The position numbers and the translations under genes were made by a program. Shown here one piece after another: positions 1-5,744 of a stretch of 7,944 nt of DNA. The stretch covers positions 1 through 7,944 of the forward strand of contig JAQBWJ010000081.1 of the NCBI GenBank assembly GCA_027625215.1, read 5' to 3'. A model generated the notes under the pieces. The model did no database searches. It was not told where the DNA came from and saw only the letters and a list, made by a program, of their open reading frames with translations. Position 1 is the first letter of the stretch. Every line of letters starts with the position of its first letter. Origin of the DNA: Candidatus Poribacteria bacterium. GTDB lineage: Bacteria; Poribacteria; WGA-4E; GCA-2687025.

Positions 1-186
1 CAGGTTCGTCACGGTGATCACCCGTCCGCCTTTGCCGCCGCGCGTCACCGCGCCATAGCCTTCCGCGCCGGGGAATGCGGGCACCATCGGTGTCTCCGCC
101 GCGTACGTGGTCGGAATCGAGGAGAGAACTCCGGCTATAATCAGCAGCGAAGCTCGAAATGCGACACTCAATGTATTGGCGACCAT
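1..186 (-). CDS. Pectate-lyase-like secreted protein, N-terminal fragment (PL1-type)
   Basis: Only the first 62 codons are in the window; the gene continues past base 1. Translation from the ATG at 186-184 gives a Sec signal peptide (roughly residues 1-30: an Arg at residue 11, then hydrophobic ASLLIIAGVLSSI, with a likely cut after TYAA). The mature start, PAFPGAEGYGAVTRGGKGGRV followed by ITVTNL, is the typical beginning of family 1 polysaccharide lyases (pectate lyases), right-handed beta-helix enzymes that cleave polygalacturonate by beta-elimination outside the cytoplasm. The catalytic part lies outside the window, so substrate and activity cannot be judged. The start is supported by AAGGAAA about 7 nt upstream. 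It lies 105 nt downstream of the DUF1593 gene on the same strand with no obvious terminator between them, so the two are probably co-transcribed. The family call rests on the N-terminal motif only. Confidence 0.72.
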   Translation of the reverse strand, partial: MVANTLSVAFRASLLIIAGVLSSIPTTYAAETPMVPAFPGAEGYGAVTRGGKGGRVITVTNL

Positions 187-291
187 GACTTTTCCTTTCT
201 GAATCTATCAGGTGTAGCCCTCGACGGAACCTGTGCGGCTCACGGCAGCATCCAATCGGCGCGTTCATCCGCCTTGTACGATTGTCCCCGA

Positions 292-1410
292 TCACTCGAC
301 GCACCAGTTCGCTCGTTCGGCAAACTCCTTTTGGAAATCGTTGCGCCATTTCGAGATGCTGGAGCCGCCGACCCCATCAACGTAATGATTCGTGCCGGGT
401 ACACGCTTGAACTGCCCGCCCCAACTTTCCTGCGTGGGGTCCTCGGGGTCGTTGATGCCGCGATTCGCGCTGACGAGATGCAGGAACGTCAGCGAATCTC
501 CTTCGCACACTCCGGTGGAGCCCATCCCTTCATGCGGGTACACGTCGCAGAGGGACCCATGGTTGTGGCGGATGTGCTCGTTGACCCAAGCGAGGTCCGA
601 AATCGGGTCGCGACCGCCGAACATCCCCTGATAGGTCTTGCTTGAGTAGATGACGAACAGGTCGGGGAATTCGTCCATGAGCCACCCGTGCGTCGCGTCC
701 TGGTACGCGATCAAGTGGACGCGCAGCTTGCCGATAAAGGCTTTCAGCTCTTCCTCGCTACGTGTGTTCTTCACTTTCCAAACGGCTTGGGCGATCTCGC
801 GGGGACCTCCCCAGACGCCGATCCAAATCGGTCGCGGGTCATCCTTGTCGGCGGCTGCGATGATCGCATTGGACGCCTCGCTGTCCAAGCCATCGCCCAT
901 GATCTCGGTGACGGGTTGTTTGTCGCGTCCAAACTTAATGGGAATGCCATGATTGTTTCCCATCCCCTCGAATGTGACCGAGCGCAGGTAGTCGGGCGTT
1001 GGGTAGTTGGAATCGCGTTTCTTGAGGTTCTCGTACACCTGCTCGTATCGGTCGATGACGCCGAGGATGTTCTTCTTGTGCGCTTCCATCGCAAAAGTCC
1101 CGGCTGAAGCGATCAACCCTTCCACGTCGAACTCATTGGAGTACAGAAGGAAACGAACCATCGACTGCATGTCATCGGGGTCGCTTTTCATGGTATTGGG
1201 AACGTCGCCGCCCTTGACAACGCCAATCGGGGGGAAGTCCGTGGTCATGATGACGCGAAGTCTGGTGTCAGGTGATGGCGCTTGGACGAGTGTGTTCACA
1301 AAGTTCTCCGGTTTTCGGTCGTCTGCGAACGCATTAACACATAGGGCAAGCACTCCGACACACAGCAGTCGGAAGACGCAGCGCGAACTTTCAAGTTTCA
1401 GATCAACCAT
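292..1410 (-). CDS. DUF1593 / Sde182-type nucleoside-hydrolase-like secreted protein
   Basis: The protein has 372 residues. A Sec signal peptide (residues 1-29; hydrophobic core about 15-28, ending AFA before DD) marks it as exported. The body matches DUF1593 proteins, which include Sde182 of Saccharophagus and have a nucleoside-hydrolase-like fold. Matching blocks are RVIMTTDFPP (52-61), the acidic cluster DPDDMQSMVRFLLYSNEFD (77-95), EGLIASAG, WIGVWGGPREIAQAVWKV (196-213), LRVHLIAYQDATHGW (229-243), EFPDLFVIYSS, and EGDSLTFLHLVSANRGINDP (303-322) with SWGGQF. Family members are often annotated as cellulose-binding, but the substrate is unknown; a role in glycan or glycoside turnover is inferred from family and from the adjacent lyase. 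I chose the ATG at 1410 because GAAAGG lies 9 nt upstream and the signal peptide then begins normally; an in-frame GTG at 1434 would add 8 residues. The C-terminus may be cut short: another frame just past the stop reads YKADERADWMLP (see findings). No C-terminal Ig-like domain is present. Confidence 0.88.
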   Translation of the reverse strand: MVDLKLESSRCVFRLLCVGVLALCVNAFADDRKPENFVNTLVQAPSPDTRLRVIMTTDFPPIGVVKGGDVPNTMKSDPDDMQSMVRFLLYSNEFDVEGLIASAGTFAMEAHKKNILGVIDRYEQVYENLKKRDSNYPTPDYLRSVTFEGMGNNHGIPIKFGRDKQPVTEIMGDGLDSEASNAIIAAADKDDPRPIWIGVWGGPREIAQAVWKVKNTRSEEELKAFIGKLRVHLIAYQDATHGWLMDEFPDLFVIYSSKTYQGMFGGRDPISDLAWVNEHIRHNHGSLCDVYPHEGMGSTGVCEGDSLTFLHLVSANRGINDPEDPTQESWGGQFKRVPGTNHYVDGVGGSSISKWRNDFQKEFAERANWCVE

Positions 1411-1437
1411 CGTGGTAGCCTTTCGACAGAACACTCA

Positions 1438-1453
1438 TACTGGCATTCCAGTA
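1438..1453. promoter_or_regulatory. Palindromic operator-like site upstream of the DUF1593 gene
   Basis: TACTGG-CATT-CCAGTA is a perfect inverted repeat with 6-bp arms and a 4-bp centre, 28 bp upstream of the chosen ATG. On the minus strand a possible -10 (TAAAAT, 1474-1469) lies just upstream, which would put the palindrome shortly after the transcription start, a usual place for a repressor site. No good -35 goes with that -10. Sites of this form are bound by dimeric helix-turn-helix regulators, but no regulator gene is in the window. The symmetry is seen; the function is inferred. Confidence 0.35.
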
Positions 1454-1707
1454 AAGTTGGATAACCGTATTTTAATGCTCGTTCATACCGCAGAAGTTTC
1501 GCATCCATTATGAATCAATTACATGTGGTGCAAGGAGTGACGACAATGAAATCTTTGTCACATATATCGTGCGACCAGACACGAACTTTGCTGAACGTGC
1601 ACCGTCGTCCTGTCGAACTCCTTGCCGTTCAACGCCGCGCTTTCAACATTCGCTAAAAGTTGCGAGCGATTTCAATCTGGTAAACACGGATGGAAAGCGT
1701 CGTTCGA

Positions 1708-1747
1708 TTCTCCTCCCTTTGCGGGGAAAAGGATCGAGGAGGGGGGG
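1708..1747. repeat. Degenerate CTCCTCCCTTTGCGGGG-type intergenic repeat
   Basis: The stretch reads CTCCTCCCTTTGCGGGGAAA, then AGGATCGAGGA and a run of seven G. It has the layout of the dispersed intergenic repeats found in many environmental bacteria, where a CTCTCCC-TTTGCGGG core is followed by a purine-rich GAGG...GGGG half. Pairing between the pyrimidine and purine halves is imperfect. Its spurious translation (LLPLRGKG) is a familiar artefact in automatic annotations of such repeats. Membership of a repeat family is from memory of the pattern; only one copy is visible here. Confidence 0.4.
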
Positions 1748-1803
1748 TCGATAAAAAACGATCTTCGAAGCGCTGAATCCGACCCGTCTGCAATCATGAA
1801 GCC

Positions 1804-1839
1804 GTCGTTCATACTGACTACATCACCGCACTAATTTTG
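1804..1839 (+). repeat. Degenerate direct-repeat unit, copy 1
   Basis: GTCGTTC, then CTGACTACATCACCGCACTAA (1814-1834), resembles the units at 1861-1896 and 2069-2105. Relative to copy 2 it has a 3-nt insertion after GTCGTTC. The unit shared by all three is GTC..., CTGA.T.CATCAC, then an A/T-rich end. The similarity was seen by eye and no score was computed. Confidence 0.5.
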
Positions 1840-1860
1840 TGGTTTCAAAACGCCTCTATC

Positions 1861-1896
1861 GTGTCGTTCTGAGTGCATCACCGCATTAGAGTTTGC
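1861..1896 (+). repeat. Degenerate direct-repeat unit, copy 2
   Basis: GTGTCGTTCTGAGTGCATCA followed by CCGCATTAGAGTTTGC. It overlaps the outer left end of the large inverted repeat. Its first ten bases, GTGTCGTTCT, are the same as the first ten of the core arm at 1919-1928, so the unit looks like a derivative of the core element's end. Confidence 0.55.
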
Positions 1897-2068
1897 ATCT
1901 TTCTCAACGCTCTAAGCCGTGTCGTTCTGAGCGAAGCGAAGAACCTCTAGCCCACAGCGACAACCGATCAACACTGGTGACGATACCACTGTTGGGCTAG
2001 AGATTCTTCGGCACGGAGCCTCAGAATGACACGGTTAGTACCTCTGTGAAAGATGCAACAATTAGTGC
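1883..2068. repeat. Large imperfect inverted repeat with TTCTGAGCGAAGCGAAGAA core
   Basis: The inner arms are 1917-1954 and 1993-2034. They share CCGTGTC[G/A]TTCTGAG (14 of 15) and CGAAGAA[C/T]CTCTAGCCCA (17 of 18), separated by different short inserts (CGAAG on the left; GCACGGAGC on the right, plus strand), with a loop of 38 nt at 1955-1992. Outside this core the symmetry continues more loosely: 1883-1916 against 2035-2068 share an exact TTGCATCTTTC (1893-1903, complement at 2052-2062). The left core sequence belongs to a repeat seen widely in intergenic regions of uncultured bacteria. It lies between divergent genes, so it is not in the position of a transcription terminator. It encodes no protein and could be a non-autonomous (MITE or REP-like) element; no transposase is nearby. 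Confidence 0.75.
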
Positions 2069-2105
2069 GTGTCAGCACTGAGTACATCACTGTATTTATT
2101 GTTGC
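2069..2105 (+). repeat. Degenerate direct-repeat unit, copy 3
   Basis: GTGTCAGCACTGAGTACATC followed by ACTGTATTTATTGTTGC. It matches copy 2 in GTGTC, CTGAGT[G/A]CATCAC and the closing GTTGC/TTTGC. It directly abuts the right outer end of the large inverted repeat, so copies 2 and 3 flank the inverted repeat in direct orientation. Confidence 0.55.
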
Positions 2106-2128
2106 GTCGTCCTGACGAACGTAATAAC

Positions 2129-2160
2129 GGTGTCATTACTGAGGCTCCGTCACAATGACA
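2129..2160 (+). repeat. Partial extra copy of the inverted-repeat right end
   Basis: GGTGTCATTACTGAGGCTCC at 2129-2148 matches the reverse complement of the right core arm (GTGTCATTCTGAGGCTCCGT, 2032-2013) apart from one inserted base. It then closes as a small hairpin, TGTCATT (2131-2137) with AATGACA (2154-2160). It is a second, truncated copy of the same element about 100 bp away in the opposite orientation. Confidence 0.55.
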
Positions 2161-2298
2161 GGTGGCGACGTTGGTGTCGGATGACCCGCGCAACAATGAA
2201 TGTGGTCTTGTACTCAAGTTGAATGACGCAAGGGGTAGGAGGGGGATGTTGCGGGGTGAGCGTATCGTTTGCGACCGTGCTCTTACGCGGGTTCAAGG

Positions 2299-2328
2299 TT
2301 GACTCGACGCAACGTTCGGCGATACAAT
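2299..2328 (+). promoter_or_regulatory. Sigma70-like promoter for rpsR
   Basis: TTGACT (2299-2304) and TACAAT (2323-2328) are separated by 18 bp; each hexamer differs from the consensus in one position (TTGACA, TATAAT). Transcription would start near 2335, giving a leader of about 66 nt before the TTG start codon. This is the best promoter in the window, as expected for a ribosomal protein gene. Confidence 0.7.
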
Positions 2329-2400
2329 CCACTCCGATATCTACACAGGGTAAACGAAATTGCGCCCGGATTCCGCGAGATAAACGCAAGGAGCACCGCT

Positions 2401-2628
2401 TTGGTTCGAGGATTTCGCCGTCGCCGACGGCTGACGAAAGAGCAACAAGCCGAGATCGAAGATCAGATCGACTATAAGAACCTGACGTTCATCCGTCAGT
2501 ACATCACGGATCGCGGGAAGATTCGTCCGCGACGCACGACGTACTTGTCGGTCAAAGGGCAACGCCGACTGACGCAGGCGGTGAAACGCGCGCGTCACCT
2601 GTCGTTACTGCCGTACGAAGTCAAGTAA
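2401..2628 (+). CDS. rpsR: 30S ribosomal protein bS18
   Basis: The product has 75 residues, the usual length for bS18, a small-subunit protein that packs against bS6 on the platform of the 30S ribosome. Family motifs are clear: the basic N-terminus GFRRRRRLT (4-12), IDYKN (23-27), RGKIRPRRTTYLS (38-50), KGQRRLT and KRARHLSLLPY (62-72). The start is TTG at 2401, preceded by AAGGAG with a 7-nt gap; an open frame continues upstream to 2269 but that part has no homology and holds the promoter. The copy has no cysteine, so it cannot carry the zinc ribbon found in some bS18 proteins. It is not in the common rpsF-ssb-rpsR-rplI cluster; its neighbours are a repeat-rich spacer and a Rieske gene. It may be the only copy or a second, zinc-independent paralogue; the window cannot tell. 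Confidence 0.95.
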   Translation: MVRGFRRRRRLTKEQQAEIEDQIDYKNLTFIRQYITDRGKIRPRRTTYLSVKGQRRLTQAVKRARHLSLLPYEVK

Positions 2629-2711
2629 GGTCCGGGGCGGTTCATTTTTAGGGTTCGGGGGTATAAAAAACGACCCCAATCGCTATCATTCGTAAGGATA
2701 TGGAGCGCCGG

Positions 2712-3206
2712 ATGGCTGTACGCGAATCGGTGTCGCGCCGCGATTTTCTCAACCGTTCCGTCGTGGTGAGCGGCGGCGCGCTGTTTACCATAGGCATGGC
2801 GGGATGCGGCTCCAAATCCGCCCCCGCGTTGAGCGGAACGATGGACGCGGGGACGGACGGCGGCGGCGCGGGATCGATGGAAGCGCCGTCCGACGCCGAT
2901 TACCGCAAACCCGTTGCCGACCTGCCTGAGTTGGCGGCGGTCGGCGGCGTGACGCGCGTTCAGGACAGCGGGTACGACTTCTATCTCGTCCGCAAGAGCG
3001 AGTCGGAAGTGATCGCGTTGGAAAACATCTGCACGCACGCGAAATGCCCGACGAACTATCAGGCGGACAGTTCGTCGTTCCTCTGCCCGTGCCATCGTTC
3101 GCAATTCGATCTGGACGGAAACGTGTCGCGGGGTCCCGCGAACAAGCCGCTCAATCGATTCAACGCGGCGCTGGCGAACGGCGTCGTGTCGGTCGTCTTC
3201 TCGTAA
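2712..3206 (+). CDS. Tat-exported Rieske [2Fe-2S] lipoprotein
   Basis: The protein has 164 residues. The N-terminus carries a twin-arginine signal, SRRDFL (8-13), a hydrophobic stretch (17-30) and a lipobox-like GMAGC with Cys32, so the protein is probably folded in the cytoplasm, exported by Tat and lipid-anchored. A flexible Gly/Asp/Ser linker (about 40-62) precedes a Rieske domain. Cluster ligands are Cys107 and His109 in CTHAKC, and Cys125 and His128 in CPCHRSQFD; Cys112 and Cys127 fit the disulfide pair of the high-potential bc1/b6f class, and RGPANKPLNRF (140-150) is the conserved Pro loop. The usual Gly after CPCH is Arg. No cytochrome b or c gene is in the window, so its redox partner is unknown. 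I prefer the ATG at 2712 because GGAG ends 6 nt before it; the ATG at 2700 has its AAGGA almost touching it. An A-rich stretch with TATAAA at 2662-2667 upstream might give a second promoter, but no clear -35 is seen. Confidence 0.9.
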   Translation: MAVRESVSRRDFLNRSVVVSGGALFTIGMAGCGSKSAPALSGTMDAGTDGGGAGSMEAPSDADYRKPVADLPELAAVGGVTRVQDSGYDFYLVRKSESEVIALENICTHAKCPTNYQADSSSFLCPCHRSQFDLDGNVSRGPANKPLNRFNAALANGVVSVVFS

Positions 3207-3244
3207 ACGAGGTCCGAAGGTTTCGAGGGAGGTCGCGCCCCGCG

Positions 3245-3661
3245 ATGTTGAAACTTCGTTCGCTGTTCAGCGGTTTTCGCTCGTCGGTCAACATCGAACG
3301 CGCCTATAAAGATTTGGACAGCGCGATCTCAGGGCTGCGCTCCTACAACGACAACCCCGACGGCACGGACAAGGAAGAACTCGACGCGATTGTTCAGGAA
3401 GCCATCGGCGACGCGAACGCGCTCCTCGAGTTGAAGGCGGAAAAGACGTGGGACGGGCTGTTCCGCGAGATGCACGAATACCTCGCCAAAATCCACATGG
3501 AACTGACGGAATACGACAAGGCGGAGGAACACGCCCGCTTCGTCCTCGAGTACGACCGTCACGAAGGCGAGTACTTGCTCCAACAGATTGAGGCGCACAA
3601 ACGCGGCGAACGGTTGGAAGACTTCGATCCGTCCACTGTGGATGAAGCGGACGACGAATAG
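3245..3661 (+). CDS. Small alpha-helical protein with one TPR-like helix pair, function unknown
   Basis: This is a 138-residue, highly charged and soluble protein without signal peptide or membrane segment. Residues 66-104 (EKTWDGLFREMHEYLAKIHM and onward through LTEYDKAEEHARFVLEYD) look like one tetratricopeptide-type helix-turn-helix pair, a fold that binds other proteins. The rest is predicted mainly helical from its composition, and the C-terminus is very acidic (DEADDE). I do not recognise the family. ATG at 3245 is chosen; GGAGG lies about 12 nt upstream, which is long, and the open frame further upstream only overlaps the Rieske gene. It starts 38 nt after the Rieske stop and is followed by a hairpin, so it most likely shares the rpsR/Rieske transcript. 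A role as a partner of the Rieske protein is possible but unsupported, since this protein appears cytoplasmic. Confidence 0.78.
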   Translation: MLKLRSLFSGFRSSVNIERAYKDLDSAISGLRSYNDNPDGTDKEELDAIVQEAIGDANALLELKAEKTWDGLFREMHEYLAKIHMELTEYDKAEEHARFVLEYDRHEGEYLLQQIEAHKRGERLEDFDPSTVDEADDE

Positions 3662-3687
3662 CCGACAATCGAATCAACGGTCTTGGC

Positions 3688-3715
3688 AACGGCGCGGGCT
3701 CAACCTCGCGCCGTT
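3688..3715. terminator. Hairpin terminator after the rpsR-Rieske-TPR unit
   Basis: AACGGCGCG (3688-3696) pairs perfectly with CGCGCCGTT (3707-3715) around a 10-nt loop, 27 nt after the stop codon of the small helical protein. The following bases TGCATTT contain few T, so as an intrinsic terminator it is only moderately good. Confidence 0.55.
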
Positions 3716-3733
3716 TGCATTTCCGCCCCCCGA

Positions 3734-3760
3734 GCGCGATGATCCCCACCGAGATCGCGC
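3734..3760 (+). other. Short inverted repeat in the leader of the VWA gene
   Basis: GCGCGAT (3734-3740) and ATCGCGC (3754-3760) are perfect complements around a 13-nt loop, 30 nt before the VWA start codon. It could be a leader hairpin or chance in GC-rich DNA. I see no promoter hexamers between 3716 and 3790. Confidence 0.25.
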
Positions 3761-3790
3761 CCCCCGCTTCCAACGACATGGTGACGTCAA

Positions 3791-5575
3791 ATGGGTTTCG
3801 CCGAACCGCTCGCGTGGTGGCTGACGCTGCTCGCTCCGGTGATCGTGCTGCTGCACTCGCTCAAAATGCGTCGCGCGCGCGTCGTCGTGCCGAGCATCCT
3901 CTTGTGGACGGACGCGCCCGAAGATGTCCGCGCGAACGCGCCCTTCCGACGAGCGCGCCGGGACTGGGTGATGTTCCTTCAACTGGCGGCGCTGCTGTTC
4001 GCGGTGACGGCGTTGGCGCGTCCCTATCTGACGGTGGCGGGCGGATCGGCGGCGCGGGTCGTGATCGTCCTCGACGGGTCGGCGAGCATGAACGCGACAG
4101 ACGTGTCCCCGACGCGGTTCGACGCGGCGCGGCGCGCGGCGACGGACTACGCGGACGGTCTTCCCCGTCAAGCGCGCGTCGCCGTTGTGCTCGCCGGAAG
4201 GACGCCGGAACTCGCGCTGCCCTTCACCGGGGACAAGGGGACGATTCGCGCCGCGCTCAACGGGCTCTCTCCGACCGACTCGGCGGGCAACGTCGCCGCC
4301 GCGTTGGAGTTGGCGGACGCGATCTCTTCCGGCATCTCCACCGAAATCCACCTGTTTACGGACGCGCCCCCCGACGAGTCCGACGGCTCGACCGTCCACC
4401 TGTTCGGCGAGCCCCTCCGCAACGTCGCCGTTGAAGCGGTCGCGGCGCGCCGATCCACCCCTTCGACCGCCTACAACGTCACGACGCGCCTCCGCAACGA
4501 CCAACCCGACGCCGCGACCGTCGAAGCGACCCTTTGGGTGAACGACGCCCCGCAGGATGTCCGCCCCGTCGAACTGCCCCTGAACGGCGCGGTTTCCGTC
4601 TCGTTCGAGGGCGAGGTGGACGCGCGTACCGACGCGACCGTCCGCGTGACGCTCAACGCGGACGACGCCTTTCCAACCGACAACGCCGCCTATGCGGTGC
4701 TCCCGGCGGTGTCGCCGCTGCGCGTCCTGATCGTCGGGGGACAGAACCCCTACCGCGATCTCCAGTTTCGCCTTCAACCGAATGTACTCGTTGAAATGGT
4801 CGCGCCGGAGCGTTATCTGCCGAGAGACGACGTTCATCTCACCGTGTTCGACGGCGAGACGCCGGACTCGCTCCCGAACGGCGACGCGCTGTTGATCGAT
4901 CCGCGCGGCGCGTTGCCCTTCGCGGAACGGGTCGGGACGACGACCGCCGCCGCGCCGACATGGGACGCCTCACACCCGCTGATGCGGTTCGTCCCGCTCG
5001 ACACGGTGGCGTTCACCGAAATCGGCGCGTACAGGCTGACGGACGACGCGCAACGGCTCGCCGCCATCGGCGAAACCGCGTTGATCGCCCTGTGGGAATC
5101 GCCGAAGAGCCGTGTCGTACTCCTCGCGTTCGACGCCTTCGCCTTTCAACGCACCGATTTCGCCCTGAATGTTGCGTCCGTCGTGTTCGTGTCGAACGTC
5201 GTCGAATGGGCGCGGAACGGGCGACGGCTCGCGCCGGAGTCGAGCGTCGCGGGCGAGCCTGTGCGGTTGCGGTCGCGCGACGACGCCTCGTACATCGCGC
5301 GGCTGCCGAACGGACAGGCGGCGGAAATCCGTGACGGCGCGTTCACCCCCGACCTCGCGGGGATTGTCACGCTCGAACGCGACGGCGTTCCGTACGAACG
5401 GATCGCGGTGAACGTGTCGGAGCCGGAATCGCGCCGCGTGAGCGAGCCCGTTGCGACGACGACCGTCAGTACGGCGGCGTCCGATACGCATCGCCGCGAT
5501 CTGTGGCGTTGGTTCGCGTTGGCGGCGCTCGCGGCGATTTCAACCGAGTGGTGGGTTTTCCATCGACGTACATAA
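3791..5575 (+). CDS. BatA-like membrane protein with von Willebrand factor A domain
   Basis: The protein has 594 residues. It begins with the BatA/aerotolerance-type N-terminus: a first membrane segment (about 8-24), the basic loop LKMRRARVVVPSILLW (24-39), then a second membrane segment (59-79) ending ALARPYL. A VWA domain follows (about 88-205) with an intact metal-ion site: DGSAS (95-99), Thr162 in SPTDSAGNV, and LFTDAP with Asp191. Next come beta-rich sequence (about 211-310), a segment beginning LRVLIVGGQNP that has the look of the Rossmann-like part seen in this family, and one C-terminal membrane helix (about 571-591) just before the end. Relatives usually sit in moxR-DUF58-VWA operons, where a MoxR AAA+ ATPase acts with VWA proteins in envelope maturation or stress. 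Here neither a MoxR nor a DUF58 gene is adjacent. The start ATG has only a weak GGTG 7 nt upstream. Function beyond the fold is not known. Confidence 0.87.
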   Translation: MGFAEPLAWWLTLLAPVIVLLHSLKMRRARVVVPSILLWTDAPEDVRANAPFRRARRDWVMFLQLAALLFAVTALARPYLTVAGGSAARVVIVLDGSASMNATDVSPTRFDAARRAATDYADGLPRQARVAVVLAGRTPELALPFTGDKGTIRAALNGLSPTDSAGNVAAALELADAISSGISTEIHLFTDAPPDESDGSTVHLFGEPLRNVAVEAVAARRSTPSTAYNVTTRLRNDQPDAATVEATLWVNDAPQDVRPVELPLNGAVSVSFEGEVDARTDATVRVTLNADDAFPTDNAAYAVLPAVSPLRVLIVGGQNPYRDLQFRLQPNVLVEMVAPERYLPRDDVHLTVFDGETPDSLPNGDALLIDPRGALPFAERVGTTTAAAPTWDASHPLMRFVPLDTVAFTEIGAYRLTDDAQRLAAIGETALIALWESPKSRVVLLAFDAFAFQRTDFALNVASVVFVSNVVEWARNGRRLAPESSVAGEPVRLRSRDDASYIARLPNGQAAEIRDGAFTPDLAGIVTLERDGVPYERIAVNVSEPESRRVSEPVATTTVSTAASDTHRRDLWRWFALAALAAISTEWWVFHRRT

Positions 5576-5626
5576 GCGAGGCATTGTATTTTTAACCAAA
5601 GAAATTCACGCAACGGCGTCGTTTGC

Positions 5627-5656
5627 TTGTTGCCTTCCCGCCGCGCGTGCTACACT
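5627..5656 (+). promoter_or_regulatory. Possible promoter of the cohesin-PKD gene
   Basis: TTGTTG (5627-5632) and TACACT (5651-5656) are 18 bp apart. The -10 is reasonable and the -35 weak. Transcription would begin near 5663 and leave a leader of about 160 nt that contains three TGACGG repeats. Confidence 0.4.
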
Positions 5657-5744
5657 CTTTTGAAGGTTTCTTTTTCATAAGGGAAACGCGGCGTCGCCAA
5701 TGCGGTGAACTTCCTTCTCGTTCCGGTGGCGTTTTCAACTTTTT

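Larger units (their letters stand above)
1411..2298. other. Long intergenic region with repeats, no supported gene
   Basis: Nearly 900 bases separate the leftward DUF1593 gene from the rightward rpsR promoter. Short open frames exist here (for example 1569-1754, 1622-1834 and 2150-2389 on the minus strand), but none has a ribosome binding site or a recognisable protein motif, and they run through repeat DNA. One listing line within it (2041-2100) has 24 G/C of 60 by hand count, clearly poorer than the coding regions. Contents are the operator-like palindrome near 1438, a pyrimidine/purine repeat remnant at 1708-1747, and the repeat cluster at 1804-2150. Bases 2161-2298 show nothing I can name. 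Confidence 0.7.

Noticed and set aside
1569..1834. Two small overlapping plus-strand open frames
   Set aside because: No ribosome binding site, and the translation runs through an intergenic repeat giving the well-known artefact LLPLRGKG; no protein family is suggested.
1804..2160. CRISPR array
   Set aside because: The repeats are degenerate, both inverted and direct, and not regularly spaced; there are no uniform spacers and no cas genes.
2150..2389. 79-codon minus-strand open frame
   Set aside because: It overlaps repeat DNA and the rpsR promoter and has no motif or plausible ribosome site.
2269..2400. N-terminal extension of bS18 by 44 residues
   Set aside because: It would place the promoter and ribosome site inside the gene, lacks homology, and makes bS18 much longer than the family norm.
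2658..2677. GGGGT / ACCCC inverted repeat as a terminator between rpsR and the Rieske gene
   Set aside because: Only a 5-bp stem around a 10-nt A-rich loop and no T-run after it; too weak to separate the two genes.
3674..4837. 387-codon open frame on the minus strand
   Set aside because: Antisense to the VWA gene and extremely rich in Arg, Gly and Val without domain motifs; it is a codon-bias shadow.
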